Of a stretch of DNA of 50,455 nt, positions 1 to 8,660 are shown piece after piece; the stretch's first letter is position 1; every line of letters begins with the position of its first letter. Under the pieces are notes generated by a model. The model was not told where the DNA came from, did not search any database, and was given only the letters and a program-made list of their open reading frames with translations. Location of the stretch: contig CALIIW010000012.1 in assembly GCA_938018185.1 (NCBI GenBank), forward strand, positions 1 to 50,455, written 5' to 3'. The stretch comes from an uncultured Saprospiraceae bacterium (GTDB lineage Bacteria > Bacteroidota > Bacteroidia > Chitinophagales > Saprospiraceae). Position numbers and translations under genes: made by a program.

Positions 1-1
1 T

Positions 2-859
2 GGTCTAAGCCAAAAACAGGTAAAAACCTTGCTCAACTTCAGAAATAAAGGTGGCAAGTTTAATAAACCTGAAGACCTGCTCAAGGTCTATGGAATAAAC
101 AATGCAGATTTTGAAAAGTTGAAAGACTACATAGAACTCCAAGCTCAAAAGAAAAAGAATGTTAAAAAAGTAGAAAGTTCAACTCCCGTCGTCCAAGCTC
201 TATTTGACTTTGATCCGAATACTGCGAATGAGGCAGATTTTAAACACCTTGGCTTATCAGCAAAAACAATAAAAACCATTCTCAATTTTCGAAAGGCAGT
301 TCCTTTTGGAGCGGCTTCTGATTTTGAAAAAGTTTATGGCCTAAAAAAAGCAGACTATGAACGCTTAGCGCCCTACATAAAAATTGAAAAGAAAGTAGTG
401 GAGATAAAGGAAGAAAAGAAGGAAGTGAAATGGCCTAAATATGAAAAGCAAGAATGGAAACAAGCCAATGTAGACATCAATTTGGCTAGTGCCGAAGAAT
501 GGCAATTGCTTAGAGGCATAGGTCCTGTTTTCTCAAAACGCATTGTGAAGTTCCGAGATAGACTCGGAGGCTTTCATTCAAAAGAACAGGTCAAAGAAAC
601 TTATGGAATGACAGATAGTCTCTTTCAAGCCTTAGAACCTTACTTAGAAATTTCAAGTACTGAAGCAAAAAAAATTGATATCAATGAGGTGAGTATGGAA
701 GAATTAAAAGCACACCCCTACTTCTCTTGGAAGCAAGCTAAAGTGATTGTAAATTATAGGAAGAATCATGGGCCGTTTAAGGATAGCATGGATTTAGAAA
801 AAACGAAAGTTATATCGAAAGTGGAAATAGAAAAGGTGGGACCGTATTTGAAATTTTGA
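2..859 (+). CDS. Helix-hairpin-helix repeat protein (ComEA-like), 5' end outside window
   Basis: The reading frame is open to the left edge, and residues before the first TTG (GLSQKQVKTL) fit the HhH repeat, so the gene begins upstream of the window. About 285 residues are visible, holding four units of roughly 60 residues. Each has a GL/GI-containing hairpin, an [IV]xx[FY]R motif and a closing Y[IL] segment (DYIEL, PYIKI, PYLEI, PYLKF). The third unit is closest to canonical ComEA (INLASAEEWQLLRGIGP). HhH units of this type bind DNA backbone non-specifically. No signal peptide or catalytic domain is visible because the N-terminus is missing. It may be a DNA-uptake or DNA-binding protein. It is one of few plus-strand genes left of 42.7 kb. 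Confidence 0.75.
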   Translation, partial: GLSQKQVKTLLNFRNKGGKFNKPEDLLKVYGINNADFEKLKDYIELQAQKKKNVKKVESSTPVVQALFDFDPNTANEADFKHLGLSAKTIKTILNFRKAVPFGAASDFEKVYGLKKADYERLAPYIKIEKKVVEIKEEKKEVKWPKYEKQEWKQANVDINLASAEEWQLLRGIGPVFSKRIVKFRDRLGGFHSKEQVKETYGMTDSLFQALEPYLEISSTEAKKIDINEVSMEELKAHPYFSWKQAKVIVNYRKNHGPFKDSMDLEKTKVISKVEIEKVGPYLKF

Positions 860-1134
860 ATAGAATACTTGTGAAAAAATTCGTTGTGAATTTTTGTGTT
901 TTCTTGCGGGCTTTGTGTCCTAGCGAATCTTATAAGTTGGGACACCAAGTTTCACAAAGAAGCACAAAGTCTCGCAACTCTTAGTTCAGATTTGATTTGT
1001 ATCTAGTTGTAAATATAACTCCAACTTAAATCCTTTTAACTCAAAATCCTTTGTGAATCTTTGCGCTTCTTAGCGAGGCTTTGTGACCTAACTAATCTTA
1101 CTAAATTGGAAGTAAAAAAATCCGTGAAGTCAAT
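860..1134. repeat. Spacer with degenerate dispersed repeats
   Basis: Two direct, imperfect copies of a roughly 50-bp unit lie at 884-932 and 1051-1100. Both begin TTGTGAAT, carry GGCTTTGTG in the middle and end AATCTTA. A third, inverted, degenerate copy lies around 942-980 (CACAAAGAAGCACAAAG). The copies could pair into a hairpin. Such CTTTGTG/CTTTGCG-rich units are often dispersed in Bacteroidota intergenic regions. No gene is visible here. Confidence 0.55.
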
Positions 1135-2739
1135 TCAAAAATCACTATAATAATTATACAACCTCGTAGACAAACCAGCAAAGAAATAATTCGTCTTAGC
1201 AAAATCAGAAGCAGGCACAAAACCATCCAAGCTCCTATTCATGATGCCAGCCTCAATCCGAAGATTATAAGATGGATTGATGATGTAACCAACTTTAAAG
1301 TCGATAATAGTCTTCGTAGTTTCGGCGCCTTGCAAGGTTTCATTCCCAAATTCTTGTTCTCGAGTGGTGTATGGCTTGAAGATATCTGATCCCCAGTTTT
1401 CTTCCGTAGCATCTAAGCCTTGCTTAGAATAAACAAAACGCAGTTCTCCGAAATATCGTTTGTATTGATAGCCAACAGAAGTAATGGATTCAAAAAAGTT
1501 AGCACCAAGCGGATGTGCCAAAGCTTGATTATAGTGGCTGTAACTATTTAAGGAAGTAACATGCGTGTAAGTATAAGGCCTAACTGAATTAAGCTCCGTT
1601 TGAAAAGTCAAACCATCGATGAGCGTATTAAACGATTTAACTCCAAGTTGGTAACCAAATTTATTTCCCCACCATCCATCTCCTTCACTTATCTTTGAAG
1701 TATTGAATTCATCCAAGACAAACTGTCCATAAGCATGAAGCTGATTCGTTATTTTGTACTTTAAATTCGCTCCCAAAATTACATTTCCAGATCTAGAGCC
1801 AACGGAAGATTCAATCGGTCTGAAAAATATAATTGGATTGAAGAAATTTGCATCATATCCCCTATTGCCCGATTCATCCGCATAAATAACTGTTTCGAAA
1901 ATGCCGACATTCAACCTCTTTGTCAGATTGACGGATAAATAATGAAAAGTACTGTATTTATTTAAAAAGGATTGATCTGGATAAAAATTATTGATGTCGT
2001 TCATCTTTGAATAAAGTACCCAATATTTTATCTTCCAAAAATTAGCGGTGATCTTAAGGTATGGGTAGTTGTAGGCATTGTCTGAAAGTAATAAAGAACG
2101 ATAGCCTTCCCCTATGAAGTGCTTGCCATGACCAAGTTGAAAATTAAATATCTTGTTAGGCTGGAAAGAAAACATACCTGTAGCAAATCCAAAATCTTTT
2201 CCAGGACCACCTTTAAACTCTTTGAACTTGCCTCTTCCAAAAACAGCTTCTTTTTCATCTGCTATATTGTGCAAGTACCTTGGCAATACCAATTGATTCT
2301 CGTGATAGTCTGTGTAAAAATGCAAAGACTTTAGTATTCGACCCTGAATTTGTATCCCTCTTGTATTAGAGTAAGGATTACGGTTTGGCCAATTCGCATC
2401 TGATCCATAATTTAAATCGAATAATGGATTGATATGAATATCAAAATCAGGCCCGCTAATATCAAAAAATGGCTCATTAAATAGCTTTTTTCCTAGTAGC
2501 TTATTGGTAGCGAAATCCGTATTTATTCTCAGCGATTGCATCAGAGAATCGTAGGAATTTTTCACTTCAAACGAATTGTATGGTTTTATCGAAGTATGTG
2601 TCTCCGAATCAAGTTTTTGCAAGTCTGCTTCAAAGCCATTTGCAAAAAAGGTGTATACTGGCGGATTAACAAATTGTGCGTCGAGCTTGCTCCCTAATAA
2701 GAACAATAAAGAAAATACCATCAAAAAGTGTAATCTCAT
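1135..2739 (-). CDS. Wzi-like capsule assembly outer-membrane protein
   Basis: The protein has about 534 residues and a Sec signal peptide (MRLHFLMVFSLLFLLGSKLDAQ, cleavage after LDA). It is followed by a long sequence rich in alternating aromatic strands (GPDFDIHINPLFDLNYG, FNFQLGHGKHFIGEGYRSL), as in the beta-barrel capsule-assembly Wzi family of Bacteroidota. These proteins are thought to retain or assemble polysaccharide at the outer membrane. I chose the ATG at 2737-2739. A TTG 30 nt upstream would overlap the preceding gene's stop, but it would put a charged stretch before the signal peptide. It is the last gene of the polysaccharide locus, 26 nt after the initiating transferase. The family call rests on overall pattern and context. 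Confidence 0.7.
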   Translation of the reverse strand: MRLHFLMVFSLLFLLGSKLDAQFVNPPVYTFFANGFEADLQKLDSETHTSIKPYNSFEVKNSYDSLMQSLRINTDFATNKLLGKKLFNEPFFDISGPDFDIHINPLFDLNYGSDANWPNRNPYSNTRGIQIQGRILKSLHFYTDYHENQLVLPRYLHNIADEKEAVFGRGKFKEFKGGPGKDFGFATGMFSFQPNKIFNFQLGHGKHFIGEGYRSLLLSDNAYNYPYLKITANFWKIKYWVLYSKMNDINNFYPDQSFLNKYSTFHYLSVNLTKRLNVGIFETVIYADESGNRGYDANFFNPIIFFRPIESSVGSRSGNVILGANLKYKITNQLHAYGQFVLDEFNTSKISEGDGWWGNKFGYQLGVKSFNTLIDGLTFQTELNSVRPYTYTHVTSLNSYSHYNQALAHPLGANFFESITSVGYQYKRYFGELRFVYSKQGLDATEENWGSDIFKPYTTREQEFGNETLQGAETTKTIIDFKVGYIINPSYNLRIEAGIMNRSLDGFVPASDFAKTNYFFAGLSTRLYNYYSDF

Positions 2740-2765
2740 TATAAGTACTTTGTAAGAAAGTTTAA

Positions 2766-3437
2766 TCAAAAATCTCTTTTTGGAATGCTTGGGAAAACTT
2801 TATGCAACAATTGGCTATCAGGAAAAACAATTACCCAAGCCGTCAGAAAGAGCACCATAAAATCAACATAAAAAGATTGATTTGCTTGGTACCATTGTTC
2901 TACTTTTCCTTTGAAAGGATAAATCTGATTTCTATAAAAATCCCAAGGCTCTTTGCCTTCGGCTTTCGCTTGGGTTATCAATTCTTCTTCATCTCTAAAT
3001 ATGATAGAACCTATCCCTGTTATACCTGGAGTAACATTGTAGATTACGCTCTTCACATCCTCCGGATACTGTGCAAAACTAATCGGCATGACAGGTCTTG
3101 GTCCTACAAAACTCATCTCCCCTCTTAGCACATTAAAGAGCTGTGGAATCTCATTAATTTTTGTTTTTCTCAAAAAACCACCCATCGGAGTAATCCTAGG
3201 ATCTCTTTTCATCGTAATCACACCACCTGACATGTTAGGACTGTCCTTAAGCATGGTAGCAAATTTGAGAATATCAAAATTATTGTTCTTATGCCCTATC
3301 CTATCTTGACGATAAAATATATATCCTTCCCCTGTCAACTTCAATCCAATCATCACAGGAATCAAAATTGGCGAAATAATCAAAGTAGCTATCGCCGAAA
3401 AGAAGAAATCAAAAAAACGTTTTATTATTTTGTACAT
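2766..3437 (-). CDS. Initiating sugar-phosphate transferase (PglC/WcaJ type)
   Basis: This 223-residue monotopic transferase moves a sugar-1-phosphate from a UDP-sugar to undecaprenyl phosphate, which starts repeat-unit assembly at the inner membrane. Visible hallmarks are one hydrophobic N-terminal segment (residues about 11-32), YRQDRIG at 42-48, KINEIPQL at 93-100 and SFVGPRP at 109-115. The length matches the short PglC-like class without the extra N-terminal membrane domain of WbaP/WcaJ. It follows the LegB- and LegC-like genes, which make UDP-4-amino-4,6-dideoxy sugars. Its donor is therefore probably a bacillosamine- or QuiNAc4N-type sugar (inference). Confidence 0.9.
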   Translation of the reverse strand: MYKIIKRFFDFFFSAIATLIISPILIPVMIGLKLTGEGYIFYRQDRIGHKNNNFDILKFATMLKDSPNMSGGVITMKRDPRITPMGGFLRKTKINEIPQLFNVLRGEMSFVGPRPVMPISFAQYPEDVKSVIYNVTPGITGIGSIIFRDEEELITQAKAEGKEPWDFYRNQIYPFKGKVEQWYQANQSFYVDFMVLFLTAWVIVFPDSQLLHKVFPSIPKRDF

Positions 3438-3550
3438 AAATTATACTTTCACTTTTAATGCCATTTATGGTTGAAGATCCTTAGTTAATATCGATTCCAA
3501 TATTCCATTTGCTCGAATGTTCGGTTAATCGGTTAATCAATAAATTGTTC
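3438..3550. repeat. Short spacer with tandem CGGTTAAT
   Basis: The gap holds two tandem CGGTTAAT units at 3522-3537. A related pair (CGGTTATGCGGTTAAT) lies near 30967-30982, after the four-helix-bundle gene, so the motif may be a dispersed intergenic element. No gene or terminator is clear. Confidence 0.35.
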
Positions 3551-4765
3551 CTACATTTTCTGATCCAAACTCTTACCTGTTTCAATGTGTTCAAAATCTG
3601 GAATATACTGGGTAAGCATCTTTACAATGTCAGACTTTTGATACTCATCCGTATTCAATAAATTCTTAAGCGCATTGATTCGTTCATCAATCATCGCAAT
3701 TTCTTCTTTCTTTGCATTCTTGATGACTCCCAAAGAAGAAAACTTATCCATCTCCAAAACATCTGTAGAAGTATAAAACTCTTCATACAATTTTTCTCCC
3801 GAAGTATCTGTATCAAAAAAGTAAACCGGATAGGAAGTAGAATCTTTTGTCAATTTCAATGCTTTATCTTTTGCTTCTTTTTCCGAAGAACAAAGATCCG
3901 CCTCTAGTCCCATGGATTTAAAAAAGTCCAAAGTGATGTCTTTAAAGTTGACCATTTGGTCTTCCTTTAATTTTGGAAAGAAAATATCTGAAGACTCCCC
4001 CAGCATACAAGCCAACATACATATTTGTCCAGACTCTTCTGGCGAAACAAAAAATCGTTTCACATCTGACGGACAAGAGAACGGCTGTTTCTTCATCAGA
4101 CGTTGAATGTAGCCATCCAACAAACTACCATTTGAAAAAGCAACGTTTGCAAAACGTGCCGTTGATATTTGTATACCAGTACTATAACTCATAATCACAT
4201 CCTCCATCAACTTCTTAGAAGCACCCATTACATTCACAGGATTTGCAGCTTTATCAGTTGACACACAAAAGAAATGTTCCGGCATCTGATTTTCCTTCAA
4301 AAACTTCAAAAAATCATTGGCTTTGAAAACATTGTTTTCAATCATCGCTTCCACTGAATACTTATCCTTTTCTGACCGTACGTGTTTGTGCGCAGCAAAA
4401 TTTGCAATGATATCAAACGGTCCTTCCTTCTGCATCATCTTATAAAAAACCTCAGATCCAAAATTAATTGGATAAGGCTTGTAATCTTCAGGAACATACT
4501 GCCCCGCTCTTGATCTAAGATCTCTTGTTAATTCCGTCAATCCATTCTCATTGGTATCCACTACATAAAGACGCGAAGGTTTATAATTCAAGATAGCTCT
4601 TATATAAGAAGAACCTATCGTGCCCGCTCCACCGATTACCAATACTCGTTTACCGTTTATCTTAGCAGTCAGTTCTGCGGCGTTTGCTTTGATGTCAGCT
4701 GCAAAAAAACTTTCTTGCCTGTAAGTGATGTGATCTTTTATAAATTGATTTAAATCTATGTTCAT
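3551..4765 (-). CDS. UDP-GlcNAc 4,6-dehydratase, short cytosolic FlaA1/LegB type
   Basis: This 404-residue short-chain dehydrogenase belongs to the polysaccharide_synt_2 group, which converts UDP-GlcNAc to the 4-keto-6-deoxy sugar. The NAD-binding glycine motif GGAGTIG is at residues 45-51. The active-site segment STDKAANPVNVMGASKK begins at residue 169. As in PglF-type enzymes, a methionine (M180) stands where most SDRs have the catalytic tyrosine, so T170-D171-K172 are the likely catalytic residues. PglF and WbpM carry an N-terminal membrane domain that is absent here. The 4-keto product is the expected substrate of the upstream LegC-like aminotransferase, 204 nt away. Confidence 0.85.
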   Translation of the reverse strand: MNIDLNQFIKDHITYRQESFFAADIKANAAELTAKINGKRVLVIGGAGTIGSSYIRAILNYKPSRLYVVDTNENGLTELTRDLRSRAGQYVPEDYKPYPINFGSEVFYKMMQKEGPFDIIANFAAHKHVRSEKDKYSVEAMIENNVFKANDFLKFLKENQMPEHFFCVSTDKAANPVNVMGASKKLMEDVIMSYSTGIQISTARFANVAFSNGSLLDGYIQRLMKKQPFSCPSDVKRFFVSPEESGQICMLACMLGESSDIFFPKLKEDQMVNFKDITLDFFKSMGLEADLCSSEKEAKDKALKLTKDSTSYPVYFFDTDTSGEKLYEEFYTSTDVLEMDKFSSLGVIKNAKKEEIAMIDERINALKNLLNTDEYQKSDIVKMLTQYIPDFEHIETGKSLDQKM

Positions 4766-4969
4766 TGAAGTTCGTATTTCTTTTTGTAGTGAATAAAACT
4801 ACTATATCAGTAGTTCCTTTATCTAGCGTTCGTACTTATTAAAGAGTAATTGGTGAATGGTAATTGTTAAACGGTAAAGTTTTTTGCTATTCTTTTACTT
4901 TACACTTTTCTCTTTACCAATCACCGTTTTCTTTTTTACATCCATTTCTATTCCCCCTTAAAATTGATA
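4766..4969. repeat. Spacer with imperfect inverted repeat
   Basis: Between the LegC- and LegB-like genes, the segment at about 4847-4928 has arms related by inversion: ATTGGTGAATGGTAA on the left and CTTTACCAATCACCG on the right. The plus strand between them is T-rich. It resembles the palindromic intergenic repeats common in Bacteroidota and could form an RNA hairpin in the operon transcript. No gene is visible. Confidence 0.4.
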
Positions 4970-6100
4970 CTAATATACCTGCTTAATTGCCTTCACCACC
5001 GTCTTCAACTGCTCATCAGTCAAGTTAGACGAACTAGGAATACTCAAGCAAGACTCATAAATCGCTGCAGAATTATCCGTAGTTGAAAAGTAAGGATCTC
5101 CTTTAAACATTTCCAGTTGATTCATCGGCATCCAAAAAGGCCTGCTAATAATCTTGCTATCATTCAAGTGTTTCAACAAGCCTCTCATTTTATCAGTCTT
5201 AATGGTGCACAACCAAAAATTAGGTTTTACATCCTCTAAAACATCTTGAAACTGAATGTCTCCAACTCCTTGTAATTCAGACTTATAAAAAGCATCTATC
5301 TCATGCTTTCTTTTAAGTACTATTTCAAAATTTTCCATCTGAGCTACACCAATAGCAGCCAATACATTTACAAGACGGTAATTATATCCAACCTCATCAT
5401 GAATGTATTCGTTTGCAGACACTTTAGCTTGCGTGGAGAGATGTTTGCCCCGCTTAGCTAGTTCTTCATCATCTGTAACAATCATTCCTCCTCCACCAGT
5501 CGTGAGGATTTTATTACCATTAAAACTAAAAACACCAAGCTTCCCAAAAGTACCCGTGTGCTTCCCTTTATAAAAGGATCCTAAAGACTCCGTTGAATCT
5601 TCAATGATTGGCAAATTATACTTTGCAGAAATTGACATCAGTTTGTCTAAATCTCCAATGTTACCCAAGACGTGCACAGGCATAATAGCTGCAATTCTTT
5701 GCTTTGTACTTTTTAAATAAATATGCTCCCCTTCCTGGTAAGTATCGGATGCTAATTTTGCTTCTAGCAAATCCATATCCATCTGCCAAGTCTTTGGATC
5801 TACATCCACTAACAAAGGTCTGGCACAGGCGTAGGTCACAGAATTTAAAGTTGCAATAAAAGTAATGTTTGGACAGATAATCAAATCATCTCTTTCCACA
5901 TCCAACAACCTCAAACTGAGATGTAATCCTGCCGTGCCATTCATACAAGCAACAGCATACTTCGCACCTGTATACTCAGCAATAGCTTCTTCAAATCTTG
6001 TCACATAAGCTCCTGCTGATGAAACCCAACCAGTTTCAATGCACTCTTGTACATACTTCGCTTCGTTTCCAAAAATATGCGGAACGGATAATGGTATCAT
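4970..6100 (-). CDS. LegC-like PLP aminotransferase (DegT/DnrJ/EryC1 family)
   Basis: This 376-residue sugar aminotransferase is expected to add an amino group at C4 of the UDP-4-keto-6-deoxy sugar made by the next gene. The N-terminus IPLSVPHIFGNEAKYVQE and the GWVSSAG segment are typical of LegC. The PLP lysine is K197 in FSFNGNKILTTGGGG, and an IIEDSTESLGS stretch supplies cofactor-ring contacts. Its start overlaps the upstream HAD gene by 4 nt (ATGA), so the two are translationally coupled. No LegG, LegI or LegF genes are present in the window, so the product is probably an aminodideoxy hexosamine rather than legionaminic acid. Confidence 0.85.
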   Translation of the reverse strand: MIPLSVPHIFGNEAKYVQECIETGWVSSAGAYVTRFEEAIAEYTGAKYAVACMNGTAGLHLSLRLLDVERDDLIICPNITFIATLNSVTYACARPLLVDVDPKTWQMDMDLLEAKLASDTYQEGEHIYLKSTKQRIAAIMPVHVLGNIGDLDKLMSISAKYNLPIIEDSTESLGSFYKGKHTGTFGKLGVFSFNGNKILTTGGGGMIVTDDEELAKRGKHLSTQAKVSANEYIHDEVGYNYRLVNVLAAIGVAQMENFEIVLKRKHEIDAFYKSELQGVGDIQFQDVLEDVKPNFWLCTIKTDKMRGLLKHLNDSKIISRPFWMPMNQLEMFKGDPYFSTTDNSAAIYESCLSIPSSSNLTDEQLKTVVKAIKQVY

Positions 6101-6768
6101 GAATTAGAAAATTTTAAACTTAATTCTGAAAAATCTTTTATGGTGTGTTGTGGTAAAAATTCAGCAGATAAACCTAAATCTTGCTTATGAATATTCTGCC
6201 CGTTATCTAGTATGCCTATCGTCCTCCAAGCCAATTTATTTGGACTAAGAAAATCCTTTTTAAAATTATCCCCTATATAAGTGAATGATTTATTTGGATA
6301 CTTATTATTGTAATATTTAAAGTTGGCTTCATCGGGTTTTTCTGAGCCAAATTCTCCTGAAATAATTAAATCTTCAAAAAGATCTAGAATACCAAGTGCA
6401 TGCAGTTTATTTCTTTGACTCTCTCCTCGCCCATCTGTAATGACCCCCATCATGACCTCCTTACTTTTTAACTCCTCAAATAGCAATTCTGTCTCTCTGT
6501 TTAGACTGATTGTTGGTAGATGGTAACGGTATTCATGAACCATTTCTTTGACACTCATCTCAAAGTCATACTTTTCCTTGATCACATCAAAAGTAGAGGC
6601 TCCTTCTTCATATAGCTCAATCATCTCCTCATAGATGTAATCATCCAAATCTTCCTCAAGCAAGAAAGCAATATGTCGATAAGCAGATTTGAGAAAATCT
6701 ATTTCCTTGTATAAGGTATCGTCAAGATCAAAAACCAAAAAGGTATTTTTATTAATAATCAAATCCAT
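6097..6768 (-). CDS. HAD-family hydrolase
   Basis: The 223-residue protein has the HAD nucleophile motif FDLDDTLY (residues about 14-21), motif II ITDG and a motif III/IV region EKPDEANF...YIGDNFKKDF. It probably dephosphorylates a small metabolite in the cytoplasm, but the substrate is not predictable. It overlaps the ATP-grasp gene by 17 nt and the LegC-like gene by 4 nt, so the three are made together. It may therefore supply or trim a substituent on the aminosugar (inference). Confidence 0.8.
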   Translation of the reverse strand: MDLIINKNTFLVFDLDDTLYKEIDFLKSAYRHIAFLLEEDLDDYIYEEMIELYEEGASTFDVIKEKYDFEMSVKEMVHEYRYHLPTISLNRETELLFEELKSKEVMMGVITDGRGESQRNKLHALGILDLFEDLIISGEFGSEKPDEANFKYYNNKYPNKSFTYIGDNFKKDFLSPNKLAWRTIGILDNGQNIHKQDLGLSAEFLPQHTIKDFSELSLKFSNS

Positions 6769-7723
6769 GTACTAACATTTCATTGTCATGTCTTAGCAAT
6801 AGTAGATTGTCCTCCCAGTCTTCAAAGAAAGTAATTTCTTTCTTATTGATGTATTCCTCTATTATCCAAGCTGGATAATTGGCTTTTGCCAAATAACTTA
6901 ATGGATAACCTCCTCCGAATCTAGGATTGATCTCAATGCCGTAAATTTTATTATTTTCTTTCCCGTGAAATATTTGTAAAGTCAAACATCCTCTAGCGCC
7001 TTCAATATTTCCAAGTTTTTCTTTTACAAAATTGATAATCAACTCCTGCTTTTGCGTAATCCCTTTATTGGTCTCTCCTCCCCTTACGGCTATCCTTACC
7101 CTTGGTACAATGCATTTTAAATCTCCCTGATTGTTATAATATAGATCAATGGTATACTCTTTATAATCTTTAGGAGATAAATATTCCAGATGCATGAAAC
7201 GATCCTTGTCTTTCATATAATCTGCAAGCATGCTAGCATCTTTCACTAAAAAAATATCCTGACTGCTGCTTCCATTATATGGTTTAATGAAAACTGGAAA
7301 TGCAGGATTATCAATATCAATTTTTTCAGGTACCAAAAATCCTTTCTCTAGAAAAAAAGCATTCATGTTTCGCTTATCTCTGCAAACATCAATGAACGAT
7401 TCTTCTGAAACAATGCTATGAATTCCTGCTTCCAAAAATCGCGCTCGATCCCTAGCCAATAGTTTCAATTCTGTATCGATCGTAGGTATAATGAGTTTGA
7501 TTTTATTTTCAACGCAAAGATCATACAGCACATCCATATAATTCTCGTCCGTAAAGCGTCCAACTTTAAAACCTTTGTCAGAAGTCAAGCAAGCTGATGA
7601 CATTTCTGGATAAAGGTCGGTGGTAAAAACCTTTGCCGTAGCACCTAAAATACGATTGGCTTCTTTTTGAAAATAAGAAACCAAAGAAACCCTTCTACCT
7701 GCTGATGTTATGAGTATATTCAA
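6752..7723 (-). CDS. ATP-grasp ligase (carbamoyl-phosphate-synthase-like fold)
   Basis: The 323-residue protein has an N-terminal Rossmann-like segment (NILITSAGRRVSLV), a central ATP-binding region (PVFIKPYNGSSSQDIF) and the C-terminal metal-binding motif GIEINPRFGGGYPLS. ATP-grasp enzymes form amide or ester bonds through an acyl-phosphate. Sitting between a sulfotransferase and the HAD/LegC/LegB genes, it may attach an acyl or aminoacyl group to the 4-amino sugar. That role is inferred from context only. It overlaps the HAD gene by 17 nt. Confidence 0.8.
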   Translation of the reverse strand: MNILITSAGRRVSLVSYFQKEANRILGATAKVFTTDLYPEMSSACLTSDKGFKVGRFTDENYMDVLYDLCVENKIKLIIPTIDTELKLLARDRARFLEAGIHSIVSEESFIDVCRDKRNMNAFFLEKGFLVPEKIDIDNPAFPVFIKPYNGSSSQDIFLVKDASMLADYMKDKDRFMHLEYLSPKDYKEYTIDLYYNNQGDLKCIVPRVRIAVRGGETNKGITQKQELIINFVKEKLGNIEGARGCLTLQIFHGKENNKIYGIEINPRFGGGYPLSYLAKANYPAWIIEEYINKKEITFFEDWEDNLLLLRHDNEMLVHGFDY

Positions 7724-7724
7724 T

Positions 7725-8660
7725 TTATGATTGATATTTCCATTTATTTAATAAATCTTCTCCTAGCATCTTTCCTGTTTCTTCCACTTGGTTTTTAAAC
7801 CATTTCTGTGCTTCTCTTCGCTCTTTTTCAGAAAGCGATGTCTTTTCACCTTCCTTTACAAAAACAGTATTATATGCTTCTTTTGCTTTTTTCAAAACTA
7901 CTGTGTTCCTGTATTGATAAAACTTTTGCCGAAAGGCAAAACTTATATTATCTACCTTTTCTTTCACTCCTTTAAATCTTGCTCCCCCCGAAACATTCTT
8001 CATAGAATAATCTGCTTCAAAACTAGGATCAACTTTCAAAAACTCTAAAACCTCTTTATAAACAGCAGCAACATCATTTTTTAAATCATCGTAAAGTATG
8101 AACTTGCATTGGTCCTTTGGAAAAAGATCCGTAAACCTTTTAAGGTTATTTTTAAAATCCACTACCTCGCTATAAAAAATACTTGTTGGATATAAAACAC
8201 AATCTGGAATCTTGCTAGAATCCGCCTTCCTAGAAGCTTCTAGTTCCAAGGCAACTTCAAAGGAGACAGCAGTCTCATGTGTCAAAAACTTTAGATAATT
8301 GTACCAAGAATAGGCAAGGTCTAATGGATCTCTTATAATGGCTATAATCTTCGTAGAAGGATCAAAACTATGAATATTCTTAGCCGCTACTTTAGAATAG
8401 ATATAGGTAGTTGAAGCCTCTCCCACAACATGCTCTTTCTCAGCATCCTGAAATATTGAGAGATATTTTTCTTCTGATCTATATCTAAAATACTTATTGA
8501 ACTTAAAAAAATCATCATTCTCTTCATGCAAATCTGTGCAGAAATAATGAGGCTCCTTATCATCGCTCATAAAAATGTCAGGATGCTGAGACAAATAGTA
8601 ATGTAAAGAAGTGGTACCCGTTTTAGGTGCACCTATGATAATCATATTTGGCTTTCTCAT
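7725..8660 (-). CDS. PAPS-dependent sulfotransferase
   Basis: The 311-residue protein has the 5'-phosphosulfate-binding loop GAPKTGTTSL at residues 10-19. The 3'-phosphate-binding segment IIRDPLDLAYSWY lies around 109-120 (R110, S118). These are the two hallmark PAPS contacts of carbohydrate sulfotransferases. It is predicted to sulfate a glycan intermediate in the cytoplasm using PAPS from the cysDNC genes of the same locus. It overlaps the upstream GT4 gene by 4 nt and lies 1 nt from the ATP-grasp gene. It is one of four sulfotransferases in the locus. The acceptor sugar cannot be told from sequence. Confidence 0.9.
   Translation of the reverse strand: MRKPNMIIIGAPKTGTTSLHYYLSQHPDIFMSDDKEPHYFCTDLHEENDDFFKFNKYFRYRSEEKYLSIFQDAEKEHVVGEASTTYIYSKVAAKNIHSFDPSTKIIAIIRDPLDLAYSWYNYLKFLTHETAVSFEVALELEASRKADSSKIPDCVLYPTSIFYSEVVDFKNNLKRFTDLFPKDQCKFILYDDLKNDVAAVYKEVLEFLKVDPSFEADYSMKNVSGGARFKGVKEKVDNISFAFRQKFYQYRNTVVLKKAKEAYNTVFVKEGEKTSLSEKERREAQKWFKNQVEETGKMLGEDLLNKWKYQS

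Noticed and set aside
2740-2769. TTG start for the Wzi-like protein
   Set aside because: It would place ten extra residues before a well-formed signal peptide; the ATG at 2737-2739 fits better.
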